From: an uncultured Lachnospiraceae bacterium
GTDB taxonomy: Bacteria > Bacillota > Clostridia > Lachnospirales > Lachnospiraceae
Direction of reading: 5' to 3'
Length of the DNA stretch: 64,000 bases
NCBI GenBank assembly: GCA_910585895.1
Contig: CAJUHY010000009.1
Location: forward strand, 1 to 64,000
Shown here: in pieces, positions 42,591 through 52,416 of the stretch
Layout of the letters: every line of letters begins with the position of its first letter
Numbering within the stretch: the stretch's first letter is position 1
Translations under genes and position numbers: made by a program
Notes under the pieces: model-generated
What the model was told of the DNA's origin: nothing
Seen by the model: only the letters and a program-made list of their open reading frames with translations
Databases searched by the model: none

Positions 42591-42593
42591 GTA

Positions 42594-42622
42594 TTTACAC
42601 AAATTTGTATTTGAAATATAAT
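42594..42622 (+). promoter_or_regulatory. Promoter of the five-gene ATPase/HD operon
   Basis: TTTACA at 42594-42599, a 17-bp spacer and a perfect TATAAT at 42617-42622; start of transcription near 42629, 30 nt before the first ATG. Confidence 0.8.
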
Positions 42623-42658
42623 GGAGTGGAAGAAAGATAATTCATATGGGAGAAACGG

Positions 42659-44209
42659 ATGAACATAAAAGATAAAGTAAGGGAATTGCTGAAATATTGT
42701 TCTGTCTACCAGGGACATGTAAACATGATGGATGAACGAAGGTCAGATCAGAATTTTCAGGTTGTGCTGCCGGAAGAAAAGGAGATTCGCGAGACTCTTG
42801 GCAATTTGCAGTTTATTTTATTAACGGGAGAGGCAGGCGATGGCAAATCCCGCCTGATACGCACCTTGCGGTCAGAGCTGGACAAATATGGTTTTAAAAT
42901 TTATCCTGATTTTTCCGCCGTATCAGAGGGCGAGAAGCAAGAGATTATAAAGAGAATCGCCGGAGTTGTAGAAGGGGAATCGCAGGATCATATTATTATT
43001 GCTGCCAATGTGGGAATTTTTACAAGAACAGTTTTGCAGTATCAGGAATCTCTGATGGACAAGCTGAGCAGGAAGAATGACCGGGTCAAGATTATTAACT
43101 TTGAGAAAAGGAATCTTGCTTGGGATAAGGAAGTGTTTGCACAGATTGTGCAGGCTTTTTTGGCGTATGACAATCAGCCTTGTGCAGATACCACATGCAG
43201 TCATTGTGAGAAGTGTATGTTTCAGGAAAATGTGGATTTTCTTCAATCTCAGAAAGGTATAGAAAGTATCAGGGTGCTGTGTGATGCTGTCAGCCTTATC
43301 GGGGAACATATCACGTTCCGGGAATTATTGTCACTGCTTGCTTATATAGTAACTTTCGGGGAATCCTGTGAGGAACGAGTGAAAAAGGCGGATGCAGCAG
43401 ATTGCAGTTATGAGGGCATCTTTGCTCCGAATAAAAACTATGATAAGGTGTTGATGAATGTCAGGCATATGGATCCTGCGTACTGTAATGCGGAAACTGA
43501 GGAAAGGAATTATGTATCTGTCTCTATGTGCAGACGGGAAAAAAGGCTGCGTTTTTTTACAGAGCCTGAACACAAGTATCAATTGTTGGCGGTAGATTAC
43601 TTGGCAGAGTTTCAGCGGGTAATCAGACGCTTTCAGGAGGAACCATACATAGAGTCGGAGATGATTCAGGAAGGGGAATTATACCGTCTCAAGAGAGGGT
43701 TGCTGCGGCTTACGCGAAAGGGGCAGAGCGATTTGTCTATGAAAGTTGTGGACACGCCCGCCATGTTGGGGGATGATATTCAGACGGAGTTTGAGTTGGG
43801 TGATATCGAGATTATCTGGCACAGATATGGGCTGGACTTCCAATGCCCGGATAAGGAAGAGCACAGCCCAGAAGAGCGGAATCGCTTTGCCATGAGTTAT
43901 GTCTATGAGGAAGAAGATGGGGAGATAGACGCTATCACGCTGGTGATAAATTACCGACTGTTCCGTTACCTTATGATGGCGGACGATTATTATTATCTGA
44001 GCCATAGCAGCAAATCGATTGAGGAGTATACAATCAATACCTTTTTCCGAAAGATTCTCAAAAAGAAAAAAGGCGCTTACGAGAAAATGACGGTGAGGTT
44101 TAATAATAAGGAACAGGGCAATTTATGCGATATTTCATTACAGCTTCCGGGGAAAAAGTCTGTGTTTTCTGGAAAAAATAAAGCAGTTAAGATAAAGAGA
44201 GAGGGATAG
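42659..44209 (+). CDS. P-loop ATPase with a Cys cluster (operon gene 1), DptF-like
   Basis: 516 residues. Walker A GEAGDGKS at 57-64 after FILLT; a later HIIIAANVGIFTR (about 111-123) resembles the sensor strand of DptF-type and STAND-like ATPases. A Cys cluster at 175, 180, 183 and 186 (C-x4-C-x2-C-x2-C) followed by a helical TFRELLSLLAYIVTF segment is also reminiscent of DptF, the ATPase of DNA phosphorothioation-dependent restriction; this is a resemblance, not a proven match, and no dnd modification genes are nearby. First gene of a promoter-driven set of five with ATG 7 nt after GGGAG. Role inferred: the motor or sensor ATPase of the system. Confidence 0.7.
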   Translation: MNIKDKVRELLKYCSVYQGHVNMMDERRSDQNFQVVLPEEKEIRETLGNLQFILLTGEAGDGKSRLIRTLRSELDKYGFKIYPDFSAVSEGEKQEIIKRIAGVVEGESQDHIIIAANVGIFTRTVLQYQESLMDKLSRKNDRVKIINFEKRNLAWDKEVFAQIVQAFLAYDNQPCADTTCSHCEKCMFQENVDFLQSQKGIESIRVLCDAVSLIGEHITFRELLSLLAYIVTFGESCEERVKKADAADCSYEGIFAPNKNYDKVLMNVRHMDPAYCNAETEERNYVSVSMCRREKRLRFFTEPEHKYQLLAVDYLAEFQRVIRRFQEEPYIESEMIQEGELYRLKRGLLRLTRKGQSDLSMKVVDTPAMLGDDIQTEFELGDIEIIWHRYGLDFQCPDKEEHSPEERNRFAMSYVYEEEDGEIDAITLVINYRLFRYLMMADDYYYLSHSSKSIEEYTINTFFRKILKKKKGAYEKMTVRFNNKEQGNLCDISLQLPGKKSVFSGKNKAVKIKREG

Positions 44210-44211
44210 GG

Positions 44212-45714
44212 ATGGGAGGAACATCAGAAACGAAAGAAAACAGTCCAGCAGTTTATATAGGGGTGTCGGGACCGGAGACTCCGAAATTTCTGTTGGCAAA
44301 TAATTTTTTGTCTGAGTTTTTTATAACGAAAATAGAAGAGCAGACCAAGCAGTATTCTTATGATTATTTTTACCAAGCAGGAGTATTTCACTGTGAAGAG
44401 GGGGATGAGCAGAAAAAAAAGCAGTTAGCGGAATCGTTTAATATATTTTTCCAAAGGTTTGCAGGCGAGGATTTAATCAAGTCTAATTATGAGGGAAAGC
44501 ATTTTTATTTTCCAATAAAGCCGTGGATGCTGCGCGGTGCAGGTTATAGGCTCCGTCATCTTCTTTATCATATGATACCTGGTATGGAGCAGGAGAAAAA
44601 ATACCGAAAATTGCAGGAACAGCTGTTTCAGTATCTATATGGCAGGAACGAGGGCGTCAGCTACCTGTTGAGCGCTATGTGCGGGGAAGCGTTTCAGAGA
44701 GAATATAAGAAGAAAGCCGGAAAAAATAGTGAAGAGTTCGAGATGCTAAAGAAGAGTCATTACAAAAAGGTTTGCAATAACTTTGAGGCCGACCTTAATA
44801 CGCTTTTAACACATGAATTTTTCCTGAATCTGGATTTTTATAAGCGGTATGATTATCTGGCAACATTGCTGAATAGTTATGTCATACAGTTTATAGTCAA
44901 TAAGGTCAGCGGTGCAAACCGTGGTAAAATGCTGTGCCAGGGGTCTGCCACTAGCCATTTTCTGGATGGTGGAGCATATCATCGTGCCTGTGTGCAGAAT
45001 TATGCCGATATCCGTGCTGTTTTCCAAAAAGAATTAAAGGAATTTTATATTCAGCGCCTGGAAACGGAAGTAGGGAAAGACGGTAAGATAAAGTTATTAG
45101 CGGGACCGGGGGGCATTCAGGTGATAAACAAGGAACCTGGAGAACTTTTTGATAAGTTTGTTTTACGGATTTTTAATTCAAAGTATTCTAAAAAAGAGTC
45201 TTTGTATAAGTCGGTGCGGAAAGTGTTCGACCTCTCCAAGGAGGGGCAGATTGGGGAGTATACAGTAGATGAATTTGTCATGTACTATATTGATGTAAGT
45301 AAAGCTGGAGGGGGAAATGTTCTGACTAAAATATCTTCCACGCTGCCTACTTGTGGGAAGGATATCGATTTTATATTTCCTAAGAGTTCTTCCAAACATA
45401 AGTTTTTCGCGATGTCTCCGTCATTGTTGGAATTTTATGTGAGGATGTACCTGGCAAAAGAGGATAGGACTTACGCATATCTGGACAATTTTCTTTTGTA
45501 TTTGCAGGAGAGGTATGGGATTTGCATTCAGAAAACAGAACAAATGGATCAGATATTGAAGAAGATGCATATTAAAGTTCCGTTTCAAGAGTTCAGGCAG
45601 AATGAACAGGCATTGTTGGACAATCTGGATGAAATTAATTGCCTGATTCGGCTCTCTGACAGCGGGTATGTAGTTACGTTGCCGGAAGAGAAAGGGGAAT
45701 TTACGTTGTTATGA
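44212..45714 (+). CDS. Unknown protein (operon gene 2)
   Basis: 500 residues, starting 2 bp after gene 1. No catalytic motif, signal peptide or membrane segment is evident. The N-terminal 150 residues are mixed, the middle is strongly helical, and the C-terminal part (FLLYLQERYGICI to CLIRLSDSGYVVTLPE) resembles a small winged-helix ending. The ending LSDSGYV is like those of specificity or adaptor subunits of other multi-gene restriction-like systems, but I cannot name a family. Its stop overlaps the start of gene 3 by 4 bases, so synthesis is coupled. Confidence 0.6.
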   Translation: MGGTSETKENSPAVYIGVSGPETPKFLLANNFLSEFFITKIEEQTKQYSYDYFYQAGVFHCEEGDEQKKKQLAESFNIFFQRFAGEDLIKSNYEGKHFYFPIKPWMLRGAGYRLRHLLYHMIPGMEQEKKYRKLQEQLFQYLYGRNEGVSYLLSAMCGEAFQREYKKKAGKNSEEFEMLKKSHYKKVCNNFEADLNTLLTHEFFLNLDFYKRYDYLATLLNSYVIQFIVNKVSGANRGKMLCQGSATSHFLDGGAYHRACVQNYADIRAVFQKELKEFYIQRLETEVGKDGKIKLLAGPGGIQVINKEPGELFDKFVLRIFNSKYSKKESLYKSVRKVFDLSKEGQIGEYTVDEFVMYYIDVSKAGGGNVLTKISSTLPTCGKDIDFIFPKSSSKHKFFAMSPSLLEFYVRMYLAKEDRTYAYLDNFLLYLQERYGICIQKTEQMDQILKKMHIKVPFQEFRQNEQALLDNLDEINCLIRLSDSGYVVTLPEEKGEFTLL

Positions 45715-48626
45715 GCAAGATAAATGATAAGGATATAAAGAAATGGTTTGGCAGATATATTCGGGAATATATCAAATGTCTGGTTGGGCGCAATGCGGAA
45801 TATTTTATAGCAATTGTGGATATCGAATGGGAACTAGCAGAGGAATTTGTTCGTGAAAATGAAAGAGAGTATAAAGCTGCCTGGTTTGAGCGCAGGGATT
45901 ATTCCCGGGCAGTCGGGCTTCGTAATAATCCGGCAGTTTCAAAGATTGTGCTGTTTTCCAATGATAGTGTGAAGATGATTGATTCCCTGAAAGATTTTGT
46001 GGAATATCCTGCCATTCCGGAAGAGAAAGAGGTTCTTTGGCAGTGTCTGGAAACGGCTTTTGCAAGGGAATTGGATGAAAGTATCAGGAAAGTGTTGGAA
46101 ACAGTGTTGGAAAGCCAGCAGATTTCTGTCAAAGATTTGCTGTCATATTTGGGTTTCTGTATTGGCGACGATGGATTATTCAGCGCGAAAAAAGCGTTAG
46201 AAAACCTATATCGGTTAAATATCTGGAAGTCTGACGGAAAGGACATTAAAAAAATCACCAAAACAAAGCTGCGGAAAATGATACGCAATTCAGATGCCCT
46301 AGTAGTTGAGCAGAAGCTGATGAGAGGAATTGCAGAGGGCAAAGTGCCGTTTAGCGATTTAGAAAAGAAGAAAGTTATCCGCTGCCTGTCTAAAAATGAT
46401 TTGCAGGAAGTATTTCGGACAGTATCGTATGAAACTGTGGAAAAACATATTTTTCAGGGCGAATCCCGTGCGAAACGGACTGACAACGTGCAGGAGAAAA
46501 CGGAAGAACAGAAATACGATTATTCCTACCAGTATGCCCTGCAGGAACAACCCGAAGGAAGTATGGAGGAAGTGGAGAATTTTCTTTTGCGGGAGGAGAA
46601 AGAGTTGTTGTTGGACAGTGTGCAGCAATTTCAATATCCTGAGACAGCGGAAACAGAAGAGGCATTTCAGGAGTTAAAGGAAGAAATGGAACTTTTGGGG
46701 CTTCCGGGGGACAAGAGGGAGGCTTTGGTCCTTGATTTAAAAGCGTTGCAGCAGTCTTTTCAGTCTGCCATGGAGCATGGAGGGAAGTATACGCCAGCCT
46801 ACCTGTATCATTATGCCGACACACAGAAAGAATTTGTGGAACAATATGTAAGGATATTAGGGAAATGTGTGGCGGATGCCGGAATCGCTTATCTGTGCGT
46901 AGGCACGAAATTCTTAGAAAAGCTGCAGAATATATTTTGTTATGAGAAAGATGGGGAGTATGTGTTGCCCTTTTACCATCCGCTGGCAGGATTTTACTAT
47001 ATATGTCGGCAGAGGAGCTGCGAGGAAAAGAGGGAACTGCTGTCTTCTCGGAAAAATGATTTTCGGGAAGAGGCGGTAACTGCCTGGATGGCGAAAGAGA
47101 CAATGGAGTTTCCCATTCAATATTTGCTGCGGGAGAAAGAATTGTACCAACTGGATTATACTGGTTTCCCTAAGTGGCACGGAGAGTTCCGGTTCACTAA
47201 TGTAAAGGGCCATACGGCAGGTTCCCTGACGGATATCCGCCTGTTAAATGAAGACTTGCTGGACTACATTGAACGGCAGAAATTTATGCCGGAAATCCGG
47301 GTGACAATCGTAGATATCAATGACATGAGCGAGATTATGTCATTGATTAAGAAATTAAGAAAGTTGTCGGAATCCGATACATGTATGCTGCATAAAGTGA
47401 TATTGAATATCATCAGCGACAGGGAGGAAGAACTGAAAGACCAGCTTCAGACAAGAATGGAGATGGATTTGGACCATCCGCAGATGCTGTTTCGGTTTGC
47501 CAGGGAAGTGTATATGCAGGAGGGGGAATATGATATGGAGCGTATGATAGCGGATTCAGATTTGCTCTTTCTGGCGGATAGCGGTGTCCTGTATCAGAAA
47601 CCGCGGTTGCTGGCGTGGAGAGGTGAGGCAAATTGGTTGAGAATCAGTTTTGAAAACCTAAAGCTGGAAAAACTTCTGGGCAATGAATTACAGGGCGGGA
47701 ACCGTGAATTAGAGGTTTTGTGGGATACGATACACCATATGCAGACGGAGGAAGAGGTAAAACTGGTCTGCTGGCAAACGCGTGAGTTGAAACAGTCGCT
47801 GCTGGTGCAGATACGGAGGGCCATTGAGGAACATCCCCAGCTTACAGCCGTGTTGCTTTCTTCAAACCCTGACCTTTTGCAGCATTTATACCATCTGCAA
47901 GAGTTTCAGGTGAGGAAGAGTATGTTGTCAGGCAAAGAAATGTTGGTTGTCAATTTTCACAGGCAAAGCAATCAGAAATGTCTGAAAGAAGTGGGGGAAG
48001 CCGCTGTGGCAGTGGCGCTAAAACCATTTCTGGAGGAACTGCTGGGAATTTCTGAACTGAAATCTGTGACAAATGGGATGGGTGATGTGAAGGAAGAACC
48101 TTATTTGACAATCCGGTTTGAAGATGGAAAATTGATTTTCCAATATGAAGTTTATGTGGAGGACCCTGGGGAGGACGGCGGTGAGCGCAGAGTGCATTAT
48201 CGTGTACTTGCAGAAGACATTTTATCATTTACGGTAGACCTTGGGTTTAAGAAAAAATTTATTACCATGCTGTATGAAAGTGCAGAAAATTATCCGTCTG
48301 CTTTGCTGCTTGATTACCTCAAACAGTCTGAGATAGGGATGGGAGAATGGGAGTATTCAGAGAAACCTCTGATGGCGCTGGAAAAAGACCGGAAACGGAA
48401 AGAACCATTTGGCGTAGTGGAAGTCCTGGCATTCCAGAGCATGATGGACTTCCTGCGAGAACATAAGGGTGTGGACGAGTATATGGTAAACTGTTTTCGG
48501 AGCATATATCAGCCTGGGCTGCTTAAGAAGTCCTTAAATGCCAATCGTCAGTACCAATTTTTAGATAAGGAAACACTGGATAAAATGCACAAATTATATA
48601 CAAAAGTGGAGGAGAGGAATGAGTAA
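45711..48626 (+). CDS. Large unknown protein (operon gene 3)
   Basis: 971 residues, the largest of the set; it starts in an ATGA overlap with gene 2 and overlaps gene 4 by 8 bases. No Walker A or nuclease motif is evident by eye. The first 280 residues are helical; a Glu-rich stretch spans about 250-330; then a more alpha/beta half with RVTIVDINDMSEIM, a hydrophobic strand DSDLLFLADSGVL and LTAVLLSSNPDLL, which look like the strands of a degenerate P-loop/HerA-like core. LSGKEMLVVNF follows near residue 745. By size and position it could be the scaffold or DNA-engaging subunit, comparable to DptH-like proteins in other systems; this is inference. Confidence 0.6.
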   Translation: MSKINDKDIKKWFGRYIREYIKCLVGRNAEYFIAIVDIEWELAEEFVRENEREYKAAWFERRDYSRAVGLRNNPAVSKIVLFSNDSVKMIDSLKDFVEYPAIPEEKEVLWQCLETAFARELDESIRKVLETVLESQQISVKDLLSYLGFCIGDDGLFSAKKALENLYRLNIWKSDGKDIKKITKTKLRKMIRNSDALVVEQKLMRGIAEGKVPFSDLEKKKVIRCLSKNDLQEVFRTVSYETVEKHIFQGESRAKRTDNVQEKTEEQKYDYSYQYALQEQPEGSMEEVENFLLREEKELLLDSVQQFQYPETAETEEAFQELKEEMELLGLPGDKREALVLDLKALQQSFQSAMEHGGKYTPAYLYHYADTQKEFVEQYVRILGKCVADAGIAYLCVGTKFLEKLQNIFCYEKDGEYVLPFYHPLAGFYYICRQRSCEEKRELLSSRKNDFREEAVTAWMAKETMEFPIQYLLREKELYQLDYTGFPKWHGEFRFTNVKGHTAGSLTDIRLLNEDLLDYIERQKFMPEIRVTIVDINDMSEIMSLIKKLRKLSESDTCMLHKVILNIISDREEELKDQLQTRMEMDLDHPQMLFRFAREVYMQEGEYDMERMIADSDLLFLADSGVLYQKPRLLAWRGEANWLRISFENLKLEKLLGNELQGGNRELEVLWDTIHHMQTEEEVKLVCWQTRELKQSLLVQIRRAIEEHPQLTAVLLSSNPDLLQHLYHLQEFQVRKSMLSGKEMLVVNFHRQSNQKCLKEVGEAAVAVALKPFLEELLGISELKSVTNGMGDVKEEPYLTIRFEDGKLIFQYEVYVEDPGEDGGERRVHYRVLAEDILSFTVDLGFKKKFITMLYESAENYPSALLLDYLKQSEIGMGEWEYSEKPLMALEKDRKRKEPFGVVEVLAFQSMMDFLREHKGVDEYMVNCFRSIYQPGLLKKSLNANRQYQFLDKETLDKMHKLYTKVEERNE

Positions 48627-49560
48627 GGAAGTACATAATAAGCTTATCATGGTAAATTCATTTAAAGGAGGGACGGGAAAGACGTCAGTTGCGCTATCCC
48701 ATTGCGTATATAACTGGAAGATGAGCCTGGCAGGAACAGAAGATTATAGTCGAGTATTTTTTATTGATATAGACAGACTGGGCACAAGCATGTCCTATAT
48801 ATTATTTCAGGAGGGAAAGAAGCTTCGTTATTTTGATGACTATTCACCGGAAAATTATGAAAACGTATGTAATGAGGTGGAGATGCCCGAGGATAGAAAG
48901 GATTGCATGTTTTATGCGGTTTTGTTAAACCCGGTTGCCGCACTAAGGCAGGACTATTTTGTACATGGACGGTTAAGGCAGTATATGGAAAGCGGCAGCG
49001 TTATTTTTGAGGAAGATTTGCTTGATTTTATAGAGAAATGCATTTCCGATGGAGAAAATAATCTGTTTGTGCTGGACTGTTCCCCGGGGCTGGCGGAGAT
49101 GGAGCGGCGTCTGCTTGGGGATTTTTATGGGCTTAGGGATAGGGGAAAACTAAAGGTGGAGGAGATTTACGTGACGACGTTTGATTCTTCCCAGATTAAG
49201 AAAACCATAAATTGCCTGAATGCGGATGCAGATGTGCTGCACAAGGAAGAGCGGGAAGTGAACATCGTGCTCAATGACCTGTATAATTGCCGGGGGATAG
49301 CAAGAGACAACGCAGATTTTATATTCAACTGGAAAGAAACGGCAGAGGAGATTTTAGAGGAATTGAAAGACAAAGGGGACAAAGGGAAGGAAGATAATAT
49401 TAAAAACAGCGTGAAAATTCGTTATAAGCAGTATGAGGAAAAACAGCTGAGGGCAAATATAATTAATAATAAGACATTTCTCATAAATGATACAAGTCTC
49501 TATGCGTTGCAGCAGGAATATCGGGACGAATATGTGAGTGTGAATCGGAAAGGTAAATAA
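48619..49560 (+). CDS. ParA/MinD-like deviant Walker ATPase (operon gene 4)
   Basis: 313 residues. FKGGTGKTS at residues 15-23 is a deviant Walker A with both signature Lys (16 and 21); RVFFIDIDRLGTS and NLFVLDCSPGL provide the Walker A' and B strands of the SIMIBI class. ParA/MinD-type ATPases form ATP-dependent dimers that position cargo or switch partners; no ParB or centromere-like repeat is nearby, so a partition role is unlikely. The Thr in place of the usual Val of KGGVGKT is a minor variation. Coupled to genes 3 and 5 by overlaps of 8 and 1 bases. Confidence 0.8.
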   Translation: MSKEVHNKLIMVNSFKGGTGKTSVALSHCVYNWKMSLAGTEDYSRVFFIDIDRLGTSMSYILFQEGKKLRYFDDYSPENYENVCNEVEMPEDRKDCMFYAVLLNPVAALRQDYFVHGRLRQYMESGSVIFEEDLLDFIEKCISDGENNLFVLDCSPGLAEMERRLLGDFYGLRDRGKLKVEEIYVTTFDSSQIKKTINCLNADADVLHKEEREVNIVLNDLYNCRGIARDNADFIFNWKETAEEILEELKDKGDKGKEDNIKNSVKIRYKQYEEKQLRANIINNKTFLINDTSLYALQQEYRDEYVSVNRKGK

Positions 49561-51200
49561 TGAAAAAGGGAATAAAAGTAAACGATAAGGAAATGTATGA
49601 ATATTTTCAGGAAAAGGCAGGAAATATTTTTTCTGAAATTGCAGGACAGGAGGAGCATGTAAGGGAAAGGTTTCAGCTTACCTCGGAAGCAATCGCAGGA
49701 ATTTATAAGAGCCTGCAGGCAATTTACAGCAAGGAAGAAGCAAAAGAGGAAGTCTGCTTAATTGAGAATGCGTTTGGAATCCTCAACTATTATATAGGGA
49801 TAGAAGGGATGGATCAGCTGCTGATTAATAATTATGCAGCGATTGAGAATGAGATTTTTCTGGAACATTCTGCACAAGGGATGCCTAAGCGTATCCGGGA
49901 ACATTACAAACATCAGTTCCGTAATGCCTATTTAGGTCTTTTGCTTTTAAAAGAGTTCCAATTGGATGACTGTATTGTCCAATGCATACAGAAAGAAAGC
50001 GGTGAATATGCACATTATATCATGGCAAGTGTTTCAGAGGAAATGCCGGAAAGTGGCGGAGATGCAAGAAATACAGAAGATGGGCAAAAAATGGTGCGGG
50101 AGATTGTATATAAGAGTTATTTTGTAAGCGCACTATTTCATGATATTGGATATCCCCTAGCATATTATTTTCGGATGGCGGAACAGATTCATCAGTTTAC
50201 ACCGTTTTTCCGGATAGTTAATCCAGCAGTGAAGACGGTATTTCATGAGATTAAGGCGCTTTTAAATAATAGCTGGCTGTTTCGGACGGTTGATAACGGA
50301 GAAATTATGGACAAATACCAAAAGGATGACCATGGCTGCCTGTCAGCCATCAGCTTTCTGATGAATTTTTATTTTTCTGGCAGTATCTATAGCCTGACGC
50401 CCAAGAAACGATGTATTGTGGAAATGGCGGCGGTTGCCATCTATAAGCATACAAACCATTATGACGAAAATAACCGTATGGTATTCCGTTTAGATCCGAT
50501 ATCTTTTCTTCTGCGGGTTGTTGATGATTTGCAGGAATGGCAGCGATTTCTTGTAGTTATCGGAGAGACGCATAATTATCTCAAATGTTCAGCATGTGGA
50601 GGGATTGTCGTACCGGGCAGGAATGAAAAGAGGGACTATTTGTGTAAGTGTGGTAAACAGTTTCGCAAAATCACGCAAATCCAGAACAAGAAATTAAATT
50701 ATATTGATATCTGTAATGAGTTGACTTTGGATAGCGATAGTGGGAAATTAGTAATTACGTTGGATTATGACTGTTACCGCCAATTAGAGCTGCTGCTCAG
50801 TGATTATTCCACGGTGGTTTACCGAAATAAGAGTTTGGAAGAACTGAAATCTATGCTGGAACATCAAAAATACCTGCCCAAGGTAGAGTTAAATTATTTC
50901 CTGTCTAATAATCCGGTTAAGCTGATAGGGCATATGCTGGAAGAAAGCAGGAAAAGCGCGAAAGATGTTGATGTTTGGATAGACAGCCTCGTGGAGAAGG
51001 AAAAGGAGGGGCTGCAGGAATTTTGGGAAAGTTACCAGCAGCTTATCGCGGACTGTGAAGTAAAGTATGGAAAGCAGATTGAAAAAGATGCAGTGAGATA
51101 TGCCAGTGCTGCAAGGAAATTTGTTGAAAAATATCTGGGGCAGATTTATTCTCTTTGGGAGTTTTTAAGTGATAAACAAGGTGAAGCATTGTATATTTGA
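49560..51200 (+). CDS. HD-domain phosphohydrolase/nuclease with zinc ribbon (operon gene 5)
   Basis: 546 residues. An HD metal site can be assembled: His118 (EHYKHQF), His194-Asp195 (LFHDIGYPL), His258 (DDHGCLS), His297/300 (AIYKHTNH) and Asp322/323 (RVVDDLQEW), the spacing of HD hydrolases that cleave nucleotides or nucleic acid. A zinc ribbon CSACGG..LCKCGK (Cys343, 346, 362, 364) follows, then a helical C-terminal 180 residues. The intact metal ligands make this the most likely effector enzyme of the operon. Its ATG shares one base with the stop of gene 4. Product class supported; target unknown. Confidence 0.75.
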   Translation: MKKGIKVNDKEMYEYFQEKAGNIFSEIAGQEEHVRERFQLTSEAIAGIYKSLQAIYSKEEAKEEVCLIENAFGILNYYIGIEGMDQLLINNYAAIENEIFLEHSAQGMPKRIREHYKHQFRNAYLGLLLLKEFQLDDCIVQCIQKESGEYAHYIMASVSEEMPESGGDARNTEDGQKMVREIVYKSYFVSALFHDIGYPLAYYFRMAEQIHQFTPFFRIVNPAVKTVFHEIKALLNNSWLFRTVDNGEIMDKYQKDDHGCLSAISFLMNFYFSGSIYSLTPKKRCIVEMAAVAIYKHTNHYDENNRMVFRLDPISFLLRVVDDLQEWQRFLVVIGETHNYLKCSACGGIVVPGRNEKRDYLCKCGKQFRKITQIQNKKLNYIDICNELTLDSDSGKLVITLDYDCYRQLELLLSDYSTVVYRNKSLEELKSMLEHQKYLPKVELNYFLSNNPVKLIGHMLEESRKSAKDVDVWIDSLVEKEKEGLQEFWESYQQLIADCEVKYGKQIEKDAVRYASAARKFVEKYLGQIYSLWEFLSDKQGEALYI

Positions 51201-51240
51201 AAGATAAGAATTAAAAATTAAATTTAAGGAGGCACTGGCT

Positions 51241-52416
51241 GTGAAAAAAAAGCAAAAAAGCTGGAAAATGTTACTGACGGTGCTGATTGTGCTGGCTATG
51301 CCGCTGGTGCTGGCTGGATTCATCTCATACGTGGTGCTGCGGCTTGTAGCGGGCGGAAACATGTCTGTGTTTATGGGGACAATATGCCTGGTGATTGTGT
51401 TGGTGATTGTCCTGACTGTAATTATTGTTATGACGAGGCAGCTGTTATGCCGTATACATAGCATTATGGGGAATCTGGAACTGCTTGCAGACAGAATGCT
51501 CTCCCTGAAAGAGAGCAAGCTGTCACAACGCAATGATGAGATAGGGCAGGTGATGCGTTCCGTAAACCGTATGGTAGTTTCCTTTGCGCAGATAATTACC
51601 GGTGTGAGCGCTGCCACAGGGTCTCTGGTAAAAGTTTCCCAAGATTTGACAAATTCTTTTGCAGATATGGAAACATCCATGCGGCAGGTGGGGAGAGAAG
51701 TAAATTCTATCGGAATGAATACGGTTTTCCAATCGGAGGGAACGCAGGAAATTGGTACCCAGATTATAGATATGAGTCATGCGGTTGAGGCGGTTGTGCA
51801 GAATACAGAGATCTTGGCGCAGACTGCAGATAAGTTGAAAGAATACAGGGAAAGGGCAGAGGGCATTGTGAAGGAACTGGCAGCAGCCAATGAAAGTAGC
51901 GGTAAAGCGATTGCTGATGTGAGGGCACAGACGGATGTGGCAAGCCAGTCTGCCAAGCAGATTCATGCCATTGCGGATATCGCTGCTGTAACATCCAACC
52001 AGGCAAACCTGCTTGCCTTGAATGCAAGTATAGAGGCGGTAAGAGCTGGGGAACTGGGCAAAGGTTATATGGCAATGGCAGAGGAAATCAGAAGTTTTGC
52101 AGACCAATCCCAAAAATCTTCAGGACAGATAAATACTATTGTCAATGATTTGGCAGAATACGCAAACGCCAGCGTAGACGTTATCTTAAGTACAACAAAG
52201 ACCCTTGAGGAACAGACGGAGAAAATCCGCCGGACCGCGGGAATGCTTCTTTCCCTGAATCAGGAGGCTTTGCAGACAATGGATTTATTTGAGGAGGTTG
52301 TGGCAGAATGTAAAGAATCCACGCAACAGGTCAGGGCGGTGTCGGATAATTTGGCGGAAAACATCAGGAAATTTAGCGTAAATGACCTGAAAAAGAAAGA
52401 GGAACAGATATTATAA
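51241..52416 (+). CDS. Methyl-accepting chemotaxis-like protein without a sensor domain
   Basis: 391 residues from GTG, 13 nt after AAGGAGG. Two membrane segments (about 9-33 and 38-62) with only a few residues between them, so there is no extracytoplasmic sensor; a HAMP-like helix follows, then a long coiled-coil signalling domain with the hairpin tip AAVTSNQANLLALNASIEAVRAGE. Only 40 bp separate it from the HD gene, with no terminator between, and the first clear terminator follows this gene, so it may be the sixth gene of that transcript. Possible roles: energy or membrane-state sensing; chemotaxis genes are not nearby. Confidence 0.85.
   Translation: MKKKQKSWKMLLTVLIVLAMPLVLAGFISYVVLRLVAGGNMSVFMGTICLVIVLVIVLTVIIVMTRQLLCRIHSIMGNLELLADRMLSLKESKLSQRNDEIGQVMRSVNRMVVSFAQIITGVSAATGSLVKVSQDLTNSFADMETSMRQVGREVNSIGMNTVFQSEGTQEIGTQIIDMSHAVEAVVQNTEILAQTADKLKEYRERAEGIVKELAAANESSGKAIADVRAQTDVASQSAKQIHAIADIAAVTSNQANLLALNASIEAVRAGELGKGYMAMAEEIRSFADQSQKSSGQINTIVNDLAEYANASVDVILSTTKTLEEQTEKIRRTAGMLLSLNQEALQTMDLFEEVVAECKESTQQVRAVSDNLAENIRKFSVNDLKKKEEQIL

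Noticed and set aside
42659..48626. Complete DptFGH phosphorothioation-dependent restriction system
   Set aside because: Only gene 1 has a tentative DptF resemblance; genes 2 and 3 are not clear DptG/DptH matches and no dnd modification genes are present in the window.
48619..49560. Plasmid or chromosome partition locus from the ParA-like gene
   Set aside because: No ParB gene or centromere-like repeats adjacent, and it is translationally coupled to unrelated genes.
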